A DNA stretch of 64,000 nt from Candidatus Protoclostridium gallicola (GTDB taxonomy: Bacteria > Bacillota > Clostridia > Christensenellales > Pumilibacteraceae), in the NCBI GenBank assembly GCA_904387375.1, contig CAJFLE010000001.1:248001-312000 (forward strand), read 5' to 3'. Below are positions 42,270-50,155 of the stretch, piece after piece. The translations under genes were made by a program, and so were the position numbers. Under the pieces are notes generated by a model. The model saw nothing but the letters and a program-made list of their open reading frames with translations, was not told where the DNA came from and made no database searches. The first letter of the stretch is position 1. Each line of letters begins with the position of its first letter.

Positions 42270-42986
42270 TCAGACGTTTTTCAGATAATCTATCTCTTCC
42301 GCCGTCATTTTCCGGTATGACCCGCGGTCGACGCCGCGCAGACGAAGATCGCCTATGGCAACCCTTTTAAGAAACGTCACATGACGCCCCACCGCCTCGA
42401 ACATTTTACGGACTTCCCTGTTCATTCCCTCCGTAATCGCGACTTCAACCGAGCTGTGATTCGTTTTCCTGTCGTATCCGACCAGAACCGCGCGGCATTT
42501 CTTCGTTTTCTTTCCGTCTATCTCCACGCCGCGCCGTATGGCGGCGAGTTCGCTTTCGCTCACCTCGCCCTCCACTTTTGCGGAATAAACTTTTTCTATC
42601 TCGCTGCTCGGATGCGTAAGTCTGTTGCACAGATCGCCGTCGGTGGTGAGTATGAGCAGCCCCTCTGTATCGTAGTCCAGCCGCCCCACCGGAAACAGTC
42701 TGGTGTCGGGGTAATCTCCGCGCACGATATCGAGAACGGTTTTTCGTCCTCTGTCGTCGGACACGGTGGTCACGCAGCCTTTGGGTTTGTTCATAATGAG
42801 ATAGACATGTTTCGCGACGGGAGTGACTTTCTTCCCGTCCACAGCGACGCTGTCGCGCGGGCTTATCTGCGCGGCGAGATCGGTAACCGTTCTGCCGTTT
42901 ACGGTCACGCGTCCGTCGATAACATATCTTTCGCATTTTCTGCGGCTGTCAACGCCGCATTCCGCCAGGTACCTGTTTATTCTCAT
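42270..42986 (-). CDS. rluB: Pseudouridine synthase RluB family
   Basis: The start MRINRYLAECGVDSRRKCE is chosen, at the normal S4-domain opening, giving 238 residues; the track ORF adds 27 codons. The S4 RNA-binding domain (about 1-50) is followed by the RsuA-type core with VGRLDYDTEGLLILTTDGD and the catalytic Asp, then IKKVYSAKVEG-like EKVYSAKVEG. It modifies uridines of 23S rRNA. It belongs to the conserved cluster with scpAB, ytfJ and dac. Confidence 0.93.
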   Translation of the reverse strand: MRINRYLAECGVDSRRKCERYVIDGRVTVNGRTVTDLAAQISPRDSVAVDGKKVTPVAKHVYLIMNKPKGCVTTVSDDRGRKTVLDIVRGDYPDTRLFPVGRLDYDTEGLLILTTDGDLCNRLTHPSSEIEKVYSAKVEGEVSESELAAIRRGVEIDGKKTKKCRAVLVGYDRKTNHSSVEVAITEGMNREVRKMFEAVGRHVTFLKRVAIGDLRLRGVDRGSYRKMTAEEIDYLKNV

Positions 42987-43038
42987 AACGGAATAATGAT
43001 ACCGCATTCTGCCGCAAAAATCAACCGAATGGACGCCG

Positions 43039-43887
43039 TTATCCGTTTTCAAGTTCCGAAAAAGCATCTTCGATAAGCCCGCAGCTCTCTTCGAACATCG
43101 GTCCGCACGAAAGCACCACGCATATAACTTCTTTCCCGTCCCTCTCCGCGGAAGATACGAGACAGCGTCCGGCGGCTTTCGTGTAGCCCGTCTTGATACC
43201 GTTGCCGCCTTCGAGCATTGTCAGCATTTTGTTTTTATTTGTTATAACTCGGTTGTAGTCGCGTCCGGCATAAGGACAGTCCTTATATACTTTTGTGGAA
43301 ACTATGGCGCGGAACGTTTCGTTCGCCATCGCGAAAGAAGAAATTGCGGCCATATCGCGCGCCGTCGAAAAATGTTCGTCGTCCGGCAGTCCGTGCGGAT
43401 TAGCGAAGTGCGAATCGGAAGCGCCGGCCTTGCGGGCGACGTGATTCATCAGCATGGCGAAATTTTCCACGCTGCCCGAAGTCAGGCACGCAAGCGCGAC
43501 GGCGCAGTCGTTTCCCGATTGCAGCATCAGTCCGTACAGCAGATCGATGACGCGCAGACGCTCGTCTTTTTGAAGATAAATCGAACTGCCTTCCACGCCG
43601 ACGGCACAGTCCGGCACAGTGACTTCGCGTTCCAGATCTCCGCCGTATCTTATCACCGTGATTGCCGTAAGTATTTTCGTGGTACTGGCTATCGGCAGCC
43701 GCTCATCCGCATTCTTTTCGTACAGAACCTTTCCCGTTCCGCGCTCCACGACGATGGCGCTGCGCGCGGAAGTGGAATATGCCTCGGCAGACGAATACGA
43801 ATAGGAGTTCATGCAGACAGCCGCGGCGAGCAGACAGACGGCTGCGAGCGCGGCGGAGGTGAGCTTACTTATTTTTTGCAATCGCAT
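43039..43887 (-). CDS. D-alanyl-D-alanine carboxypeptidase (DacB-like, S11)
   Basis: The 282-residue protein has a signal peptide (residues 1-36, ending about SSAEAYS), the serine motif STTK, SGND and KTG in GNGIKTGYTKAAG, so it is an active-looking low-molecular-weight PBP. It lacks the C-terminal extension typical of PBP5-type enzymes. Its place after ytfJ is that of spore-cortex DacB in Clostridia. The start overlaps ytfJ by 23 nt. spmA and spmB, which usually follow, are absent. Confidence 0.9.
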   Translation of the reverse strand: MRLQKISKLTSAALAAVCLLAAAVCMNSYSYSSAEAYSTSARSAIVVERGTGKVLYEKNADERLPIASTTKILTAITVIRYGGDLEREVTVPDCAVGVEGSSIYLQKDERLRVIDLLYGLMLQSGNDCAVALACLTSGSVENFAMLMNHVARKAGASDSHFANPHGLPDDEHFSTARDMAAISSFAMANETFRAIVSTKVYKDCPYAGRDYNRVITNKNKMLTMLEGGNGIKTGYTKAAGRCLVSSAERDGKEVICVVLSCGPMFEESCGLIEDAFSELENG

Positions 43888-44251
43888 CGGCGAGCGCCTC
43901 CAGAGCTTCGGGAACGAGATCGAGAATTTTTTCGTATAAAGTCTTGTCGCCTATATGGATAAGTTTGCAGTCGCCGTCCTTTTTCACGAGAAAACCGACC
44001 GGGACCACGGACGCGCCCACTCCGCTGCCGCCGGCAAAAGGAAATTCCGACGCTTTTCCGGTCGTATCGCTGTATTCGCCTCCGCCCGTCAGAAATCCCA
44101 TCGTTACCCGGCTGATCGGTATGATTCCCGTGCCGTCATCCAGAAACATCGGTTTGCCTATGACCGTATCGGCGTCGACTACGGTACGCATTCTTGCGAA
44201 CGCGCTGTCCATTACCCGCTCGACCGGCCTCTGTTCGTTATTGACTATCAA
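43865..44251 (-). CDS. ytfJ: GerW/YtfJ family sporulation protein
   Basis: The 128-residue product has the family pattern VVDADTVIGKPMFLDDGTGIIPISRVTMGFLTGGGEY and FAGGSGVGASVVPVGFLV. It uses a TTG start with AAGGAGG 6 nt before it, which decides the start. GerW is made in the mother cell or forespore and affects spore germination in Bacillus. It overlaps ytfI by 14 nt and dac by 23 nt. Confidence 0.93.
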   Translation of the reverse strand: MIVNNEQRPVERVMDSAFARMRTVVDADTVIGKPMFLDDGTGIIPISRVTMGFLTGGGEYSDTTGKASEFPFAGGSGVGASVVPVGFLVKKDGDCKLIHIGDKTLYEKILDLVPEALEALADAIAKNK

Positions 44252-44819
44252 CTTTGACCTCCTTGCTCCGGGCGGCTTTTGTTCCCGCCGCGGTCAGCAG
44301 ACTAAATATAATATTTGCAGGAGTAAGGCTGATTATGCCGTGAAAGCGCAGTTTAAGGGATTTTTCGCCTTCCATGACGAATTCCTCCCGTACCGCCAGG
44401 TGCTGCCTGGAACGGATATATGCGACGATTACCGCGAAGGCGGTTCTTATCGACTGCAAAGCCATCGCGGCGACAAACGCGTTTTCTGCGGAGCCCACGG
44501 ATACCCGAAGATCGAACTGTCTGAAATCCACCGCGCCGAGCACCGGACTGCTCATATAATTGAGTATGGAGTCCGCATTGCTTCTGTCTGCGGTCAGCGC
44601 AAGTCCGACGGCGCGGCCGTTTATGCCGAGCCACAGATACCGATGTATAATATCGAACTCGATAAACGATATTATGACACGCATTATACTAAGTCCGAAT
44701 ACATAAATTTTTGCAAAATATTCGTTTTTTACCGCGTCAACATCGGCAGAAACGGTTATGCGCAGATCGGCGCCGAATACCGCAAGCGAGATTATGGAAA
44801 TACATAAAAATACCGACAC
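44238..44819 (-). CDS. ytfI: DUF2953 (YtfI-like) protein
   Basis: The 193-residue protein has an N-terminal membrane segment (SVFLCISIISLAVFGADLRITV) and a second helix in the middle, with no catalytic motif. The size, gene order scpB-ytfI-ytfJ-dac and the RLHGIISLTPANII-like C-terminus (KLRFHGIISLTPANIIFSL) fit DUF2953. The only usable start is a GTG that lies in the loop of the scpB terminator hairpin and lacks a ribosome site, so the exact start is doubtful. Confidence 0.7.
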   Translation of the reverse strand: MSVFLCISIISLAVFGADLRITVSADVDAVKNEYFAKIYVFGLSIMRVIISFIEFDIIHRYLWLGINGRAVGLALTADRSNADSILNYMSSPVLGAVDFRQFDLRVSVGSAENAFVAAMALQSIRTAFAVIVAYIRSRQHLAVREEFVMEGEKSLKLRFHGIISLTPANIIFSLLTAAGTKAARSKEVKVDSQ

Positions 44820-44840
44820 GTTCTAAGTATCGGTATTTTT
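44806..44840 (-). terminator. Intrinsic terminator after scpB, overlapping the ytfI start
   Basis: Minus strand AAAAATACCGA and TCGGTATTTTT pair perfectly over 11 bp around a 13-nt loop, with the 3' arm running into a U-run. The GTG start proposed for ytfI lies in the loop. It would separate scpAB from the sporulation genes ytfI-ytfJ-dac. Confidence 0.7.
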
Positions 44841-44859
44841 CCATGGTATTATTCCAATA

Positions 44860-45552
44860 TTATGTATCCGAATTTTCCGGCGACGCTTCGGTCGCGGCCA
44901 CATCGGCCGGAGCGGGTTCGGAGCTGACGAGCTCCCCTTCGCCCTCTGCCAGGAATTCGGGTTTCTCCTCTGCGGGAATCTCGAACTGATTATAAAGGCT
45001 GTCGCTCTCAATCTGCCGGTGTTCGAGTTCTTCTATGCTTTGCAGCAGGCTTTCGTAATCGGGAAGCTGATTGATGTTTTCCAGTCTGAAACGGCGAAGA
45101 AATTCGTCCGTTGTTCCGTAAAGTTTCGGATGGCCTATCGCGTCTTTTAGTCCCACAACCTCGATCATTCCGAGATTCAGCAGCGTCTGCATGGTGTAGT
45201 CGCAATTTACGCCGCGCACCGTTTCGACTTCGAGCTTGGTTACGGGCTGCTTGTACGCAATGATTGCGATGGTTTCGAGCGTTGCTTTGGAAAGCTCTCT
45301 TTCCTTTATGGGGTTAAGCACGCTTTCGACTTCTTCCTTATAATCGGGATTGGTGCCGAATTGCAGCTTGCCGTTGAATTCGAGAAGCTGAATGCCGCAC
45401 TTTCCGCCGTACTTATCCTTAAGCCGCCTTACGGATTTCTTTATTTCGCTTTTCTGCAGCTCGAGGCTGGTCGCGATGTCGTCCGTTTTCAGCGCGTCGC
45501 CCGAAAGAAACAGCAGAGATTCGAGTACGTTATCGAGTTTTTCTATATCCAT
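44860..45552 (-). CDS. scpB: Segregation and condensation protein B
   Basis: The 230-residue protein has two winged-helix domains as in ScpB (VLESLLFLSGDALKTDDIA near the start, then LSKATLETIAIIAYKQPVTKLEVETVRGV) followed by an acidic C-terminal tail. It binds ScpA and Smc in the condensin complex. It follows scpA after 9 nt. Confidence 0.95.
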   Translation of the reverse strand: MDIEKLDNVLESLLFLSGDALKTDDIATSLELQKSEIKKSVRRLKDKYGGKCGIQLLEFNGKLQFGTNPDYKEEVESVLNPIKERELSKATLETIAIIAYKQPVTKLEVETVRGVNCDYTMQTLLNLGMIEVVGLKDAIGHPKLYGTTDEFLRRFRLENINQLPDYESLLQSIEELEHRQIESDSLYNQFEIPAEEKPEFLAEGEGELVSSEPAPADVAATEASPENSDT

Positions 45553-45561
45553 GTTCTTTCC

Positions 45562-46341
45562 TTATTCTCCGGTGTCGAGTTTCGTCAAATCTATTTCGCC
45601 GAAAGTTTCTGACTGCTCTGCGGTGAGATACTGCAATTTCATAAGCTCAAGCAATGCCTGGAACGTGGTTATGACCTCGTTCACTGTCGGATAATCGCCG
45701 AAAAGCTCCGTAAACTTCATTTTATGTTTATCGTCAAGCGTCGCGCGTATATGATCGATTTTCTCGCTGACCGTAAAAGGATCGCGCACGATTTCTTTCG
45801 GAGTAATCTCGAGCGAACGTTTTTCAGCGCGTTCGTATATCTTGCGCAACGCCTCGAAAAGTCCTTCGAGCGTCATATCTTTCAGAACGGTGCGCTCATC
45901 GCCCACGGTCTTATCGGGCTCGCGGAAATGCGTACCGACCGCTTCGAGTTCCTTCAGTTTCTCGGTTTCCTTTTTATACAGTTCGTACTCTTCCAGCCGC
46001 CTGATCAGCTCGCTGCCGTCGTCCTCCTCTTCGTTATGAGGAGTCTCCGGCTTGGGAAGCAGCGACTTCGCTTTGATTTCGAGCAGATACGCCGCCATTC
46101 CGAGAAATTCGGACGCTTTATCCAGGTCAACCTTGTCGATATCCTCTATGTATTCAAGGAACTGCCGCGTTATATCGGACACATATATATCGCATATACG
46201 TATTTTCGCCCTTTTTATAAGATGCAACAGCAGATCGAGAGGCCCCTCGAACGCGTCGAGTTTGACGCGGAGACCGCTGCCGCCGTCCAGAGAATCGTCA
46301 TCCAGTTCGTAATCTTTAACTTCTTCTTCATCCATACCCAT
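45562..46341 (-). CDS. scpA: Segregation and condensation protein A (kleisin)
   Basis: The 259-residue protein has the N-terminal Smc-binding KLDAFEGPLDLLLHLIKRAKIRICDIYVSDITRQFLEYI signature and the C-terminal winged-helix TFQALLELMKLQYLTAEQSETFGEIDL. It closes the Smc ring in chromosome segregation. An internal ATG two codons downstream is an alternative start. It is 1 nt from the site-2 protease gene. Confidence 0.95.
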   Translation of the reverse strand: MGMDEEEVKDYELDDDSLDGGSGLRVKLDAFEGPLDLLLHLIKRAKIRICDIYVSDITRQFLEYIEDIDKVDLDKASEFLGMAAYLLEIKAKSLLPKPETPHNEEEDDGSELIRRLEEYELYKKETEKLKELEAVGTHFREPDKTVGDERTVLKDMTLEGLFEALRKIYERAEKRSLEITPKEIVRDPFTVSEKIDHIRATLDDKHKMKFTELFGDYPTVNEVITTFQALLELMKLQYLTAEQSETFGEIDLTKLDTGE

Positions 46342-46342
46342 G

Positions 46343-47098
46343 TTAAAGCACCGGTCCCATTCCGAACATCATTGTAAAGAGCGACAGTATTCCGCCCCCT
46401 ATCCAGTACGAACAGGTATCGAGATAAAGTCCCAGGATATCGACGTATTGCAGCCACCCGACGTGCGCATAAGTACTAATATAGTAAACGCCGAAATGCA
46501 GAACAAAAAGCGCTATGAGAATATATGTGCCGTATCTGCGCAGAAATTCTATAAACCTGTTGCCGCGGTCGGCGTACGCCTCGATGATTTTGAATCCGTC
46601 GAGCGGTCCGAGCGGAATGATATTGAACAGAAAAAGCATGAGATTGACCGACGTAAACAGGCTCAGAAACGTAGCAATAAAGAAATACAGATATACGGAC
46701 GCAGCTGCGATCTGCGCCTCAAAAAACATCACGAGCGCATAGAAGAACGATCCCACAATCACCGCCGCGAGATTATACGTCACGCCGGCGATAGCCACGG
46801 TAAACAGTCCGCGGCGCGGCACTTTGAAATTATACGGATTAACGGGAACGGGCTTCGCGAATCCCACGCCCATGGTAATGAGCATAAGAAAACCGACGAG
46901 ATCGAAGTGCGCTATCGGATTCATGGTCAGTCTGCCGTTGACCTGAGCGGTAAGATCGCCGTTCCATTTCGCGACAAGACCGTGGGCTATCTCATGCGGA
47001 ATAATCGCCAGATAAATGGCAAGCACAAAAGCGATAAGCGCCAACAAAGTCAGCGCTATATCTTGGGTAATATAAAAGACATTAATGACATAACTCAT
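46343..47098 (-). CDS. Site-2 protease family (M50) membrane metalloprotease
   Basis: The 251-residue protein has about six membrane helices, the zinc motif HEIAH near residue 35 and the NPIAHFDLVGF motif near 62, which supplies the third ligand. It belongs to the short M50 family without a PDZ domain. This group commonly precedes scpA in Firmicutes, with unknown substrate. A promoter is seen directly upstream. Confidence 0.9.
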   Translation of the reverse strand: MSYVINVFYITQDIALTLLALIAFVLAIYLAIIPHEIAHGLVAKWNGDLTAQVNGRLTMNPIAHFDLVGFLMLITMGVGFAKPVPVNPYNFKVPRRGLFTVAIAGVTYNLAAVIVGSFFYALVMFFEAQIAAASVYLYFFIATFLSLFTSVNLMLFLFNIIPLGPLDGFKIIEAYADRGNRFIEFLRRYGTYILIALFVLHFGVYYISTYAHVGWLQYVDILGLYLDTCSYWIGGGILSLFTMMFGMGPVL

Positions 47099-47133
47099 TC
47101 CGCATTCCGCCTTTCCGCATCAACCTTGCGTGA

Positions 47134-47162
47134 ATTATAACATTTTGCGAAAGATTAGTCAA
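47134..47162 (-). promoter_or_regulatory. Consensus sigma-A promoter of the S2P-scpA-scpB operon
   Basis: Minus strand TTGACT, 17-nt spacer, TATAAT, about 30 nt before the predicted ATG of the M50 protease gene. Confidence 0.8.
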
Positions 47163-47177
47163 CGTTTTTAAGCGCAC

Positions 47178-48344
47178 TCACCACGAACGCAGCAATTCTC
47201 CGAGGATATCGAGATATCCCGGCACGGTAAGCTCGGTCGAAGTAACGAGGGGCGAAGAAGCGACGAGTTCCCCGTCGGCAAATACCGACAATTTCCCCAC
47301 CGTGCTGCCGGCAGCCACCGGCAGAGAGATATTTTCGTCGAAAGCGATTTCGTATGTCAGTTCGGCAGAGCTCCCACGCGCCGCGAGATAAAATCCGTTT
47401 TCAGCGGGAGCCACGGCACTCCGCTTTTCTTTTGACGCGGGAATCTCCAGCGCCGCATCCAGTTCCACGCCGCCGAAAATCACCTGCCGCGTTTCGTAGT
47501 TGGCAAACCCGTAATCGAACAGTTTGCAGATCTGCGCGTTGCGGCCTTTCGACGTCTGCGCGCCGGTCACGACGCTTATAAGCCGCGTGCCGTTTCTCTC
47601 CGCAGTCGCCGAAAGACAGTACATGGCCTCGTTGGTAAAACCCGTCTTTCCGCCGTCGCACCCCTCATACGAACGTATAAGCTTGTTAGTATTGGTCAGC
47701 ATGGTTTTTCTGCCCGAAGGATGCTCGAAATCAAACATCCAGATGCCGGAATACTCGAAATATTTGTCGTGTCCGATAAGTTCGCGGAACATGACGGCGG
47801 CATCGGCGGCGCAGGAATACTGATTGGGTGCGGGCAGTCCGGTGCAATTCACGAAGTTCGTATCGTTCATACCCAGTTCGGCAGCCCTATCGTTCATGTC
47901 GCCCACAAACGCGTCCACCGATCCGCCGAGGCGCTCGGCTATGGCGACGCACGCGTCGTTGGCGGACGCTACTATTATCGCCTTGATCAGATCGTCGGCC
48001 TTATATTCGGCATGCGCGTCCAGGAATGCCTGGCTGCCGCCCATCGACGAAGCGTTCTCGCTTACTGTGATCGACTCGCCGAGGCCGAGTTCGCCCGCAT
48101 CCACGGCGTCGAACGCAAGCACCAGAGTCATGATTTTTACCATGCTTGCCACGGGACGATGCTCCCGCGCATTCTGCTCGTAAAGCGTCGTGCCTGTTGC
48201 CGCGTCCATCAGAAACGCGGACGGTGCGTCTACCGAAAACGAACCGGTTTCCGCGGCTCCGGCGCCGAATACCACGGACGATGCGGCGACCATTATCGCA
48301 AGCGCGCACGCGGCGATCGCTAAAAATCTGGAATTTCTTTTCAT
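47178..48344 (-). CDS. dacF: D-alanyl-D-alanine carboxypeptidase (DacF-like, S11)
   Basis: The start MKRNSRFLAIAA is chosen for its GGAGG ribosome site, giving 388 residues with a signal peptide ending after AGAAETG. The active motifs are SMVK (SxxK), SAND (SxN) and GGKTG. A PBP5_C-like beta domain (AALEIPASKEKRSAVAP to the end) finishes the protein. In Bacillus DacF is forespore-made and trims cortex peptidoglycan; here the neighbours are a SpoIIM-like gene and spoIVB, supporting a sporulation role. A vegetative DacA role cannot be excluded. Confidence 0.9.
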   Translation of the reverse strand: MKRNSRFLAIAACALAIMVAASSVVFGAGAAETGSFSVDAPSAFLMDAATGTTLYEQNAREHRPVASMVKIMTLVLAFDAVDAGELGLGESITVSENASSMGGSQAFLDAHAEYKADDLIKAIIVASANDACVAIAERLGGSVDAFVGDMNDRAAELGMNDTNFVNCTGLPAPNQYSCAADAAVMFRELIGHDKYFEYSGIWMFDFEHPSGRKTMLTNTNKLIRSYEGCDGGKTGFTNEAMYCLSATAERNGTRLISVVTGAQTSKGRNAQICKLFDYGFANYETRQVIFGGVELDAALEIPASKEKRSAVAPAENGFYLAARGSSAELTYEIAFDENISLPVAAGSTVGKLSVFADGELVASSPLVTSTELTVPGYLDILGELLRSW

Positions 48345-48398
48345 ACGCCAATCCTCCACGAGAGAATTTTGCGTATATATCAAGAAAAATATGTAATT

Positions 48399-48980
48399 CT
48401 ACAGAAAAAAGGATAATAAAATTACAAGGACGTATTTTATCAGGAGCACCGCGGCGCCGAGAAGCAGCACATAGACAGAGCCAAGCAGCACTTTATTCAG
48501 CGGCGTTGAACATCCGTACTTCTTGATTTCTCCGGCAATGCGCGACAGCACGGCAAAATGAGCGAACAGAATCAGATCGTAAACCAGCGTCGAAATTGCA
48601 TAACACACCGCAAACGGAATGGCAAGCGCGCCGTATACCCGGATTACCAACACTACCGTGCCGCCCTGAAAATATCCGACAACCACGGTTAGTACGATAA
48701 GTATAATCGGAGCGAAGGTCAGCCTGCTCAGAAAAGACGTCGAAATTACGATTGCAATAAAAACAAATAGCGAACCGAAAATGAATTGCAGATAGGCCGC
48801 CTGCTCCGTTACCGCATATATCGAACCGTTGTGCGAGGCCAGCGCCGCAAGCGGATCCACGGGTTTGAGCGCGGACAGAATACCGAATACCAGTCCGCAC
48901 ACCAGCACGGCGGAATACACGATAAGCCGGAATTTATGCTCCGCGATAAAGCGGCAGAGGTCATCCGCCTTCGACATCAT
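48399..48980 (-). CDS. SpoIIM-like integral membrane protein
   Basis: The start MMSKADDLCRFIAEHKFRL gives 193 residues with about five hydrophobic segments (KFRLIVYSAVLVCGLVFGIL first, LLGAAVLLIKYVLVILLSFFL last). The size, topology and the fact that spoIIM lies between spoIVB and dacF in many Clostridia argue for stage II sporulation protein M, which acts in engulfment peptidoglycan remodelling. Sequence similarity by eye is modest and no catalytic motif is visible. No convincing ribosome site is seen. Confidence 0.5.
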   Translation of the reverse strand: MMSKADDLCRFIAEHKFRLIVYSAVLVCGLVFGILSALKPVDPLAALASHNGSIYAVTEQAAYLQFIFGSLFVFIAIVISTSFLSRLTFAPIILIVLTVVVGYFQGGTVVLVIRVYGALAIPFAVCYAISTLVYDLILFAHFAVLSRIAGEIKKYGCSTPLNKVLLGSVYVLLLGAAVLLIKYVLVILLSFFL

Positions 48981-49085
48981 AAAATATCTGAAATTGTTTC
49001 CGTGCGCTTTCACACGAAATAATTATGTCGAAACTGCGCGAAATATGAGCGAAATTCATACTATGCCAGACATAAATATTAAAAA

Positions 49086-50066
49086 TTATGCACCGATTAG
49101 CCAATCGGTATAAACGCCGTATCCGCGAGTGGCGTCGTTGGTAAACACATGCGTAAGCGCGCCGGCGAGCTTTCCGTTCTGCAGTATCGGGCTGCCGCTC
49201 ATGCCCTGGAGAATCCCTCCGGTATTTTTCAGCAGCGTTTCGTCGGTCACTTTTATGACCATTCCCTTTTCCGACGGCGACGGCTGATACGACGCCTTGA
49301 CTATCTCTATATCGTAAAATACCGGCTCGCTGCGTATGGTGGTTACGATCTGAGCCTTGCCGGGCTTTACCTCACCCCTCGGCATCGTCTTGATTTTAGT
49401 CATTCCGTCCGTATTTGCGATACGTCCGCGCAGGCCGTAATCGGAATTTTCCTCGATCTCGCCCCATACTTTTCTGCCGACGGAACGGCCTATGATGCGT
49501 CCGGGTTTTCCGCCCGCAGGGCGCTGAATGCCGCTGACCTCGCACCGGTAAGTATATCCGGCGCGGCACACAAACCGCGACGTACTGTCGCTGTCGGATA
49601 TAGGATGACCGAGAGCATAGAATCTGCCGTCGGCCGTCGCGCACGTAACGGTCCCCAGTCCGGTCAGTCCGTCCTTGCATTGAAAACCCAGTTTGAGTTT
49701 GTCCGAACATACGTCTTTTTCTGGCATGAGTTCGACGGTAACCGCGTTGTCCGCACGCATTACGGATATCGAAAGAGGTACGGTGACGCCGTCGTTCATG
49801 ATGCGCGTAATGTCCGATCTCGACGATACAGCATGGCCGTTTATGCTCTTTATTACATCCCCCGCTTTAATTTCGCCGTTTACGGCATAATTTTCGGTAA
49901 CCGAACGCACTATGGGCCCGTCGCTCAGCATTTCAATGCTTACGGGATAACCCCCGAGGTAGACCTCGTCCGGAACCTTCGACGCAAAAACCGTCGTCGG
50001 TGCGACCGCAACCATACAGGCAAACGCGATCAGAAACACCGCGGCTATCGATCTGAATTTCGTCAT
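49086..50066 (-). CDS. spoIVB: SpoIVB serine peptidase (S55)
   Basis: The start MTKFRSIAAVFLIAFACMVAVAP gives 326 residues with a signal anchor. A PDZ domain (SVTENYAVNGEIKAGDVIKSINGHAVSSRSDI) is followed by the S55 peptidase with His in YALGHPISD and the serine in GILQGMSGSPILQ. SpoIVB is made in the forespore and triggers pro-sigma-K processing through SpoIVFA/FB. recN lies upstream, as usual, but spo0A, its usual downstream neighbour, is missing. Confidence 0.95.
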   Translation of the reverse strand: MTKFRSIAAVFLIAFACMVAVAPTTVFASKVPDEVYLGGYPVSIEMLSDGPIVRSVTENYAVNGEIKAGDVIKSINGHAVSSRSDITRIMNDGVTVPLSISVMRADNAVTVELMPEKDVCSDKLKLGFQCKDGLTGLGTVTCATADGRFYALGHPISDSDSTSRFVCRAGYTYRCEVSGIQRPAGGKPGRIIGRSVGRKVWGEIEENSDYGLRGRIANTDGMTKIKTMPRGEVKPGKAQIVTTIRSEPVFYDIEIVKASYQPSPSEKGMVIKVTDETLLKNTGGILQGMSGSPILQNGKLAGALTHVFTNDATRGYGVYTDWLIGA

Positions 50067-50111
50067 AACACATTTATCATGAGCCGAGCGGCAAACGGTT
50101 ATGCGCAAACG

Positions 50112-50136
50112 AAAAGCGGCGCAGATAATGCGCCGC
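50112..50136 (-). terminator. Intrinsic terminator after recN
   Basis: Minus strand GCGGCGCA, 5-nt loop, TGCGCCGC, followed by TTTTCGTTT. It ends the nusB-recN operon. Confidence 0.85.
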
Positions 50137-50155
50137 AGGAAATTTCAGTAAGGTT

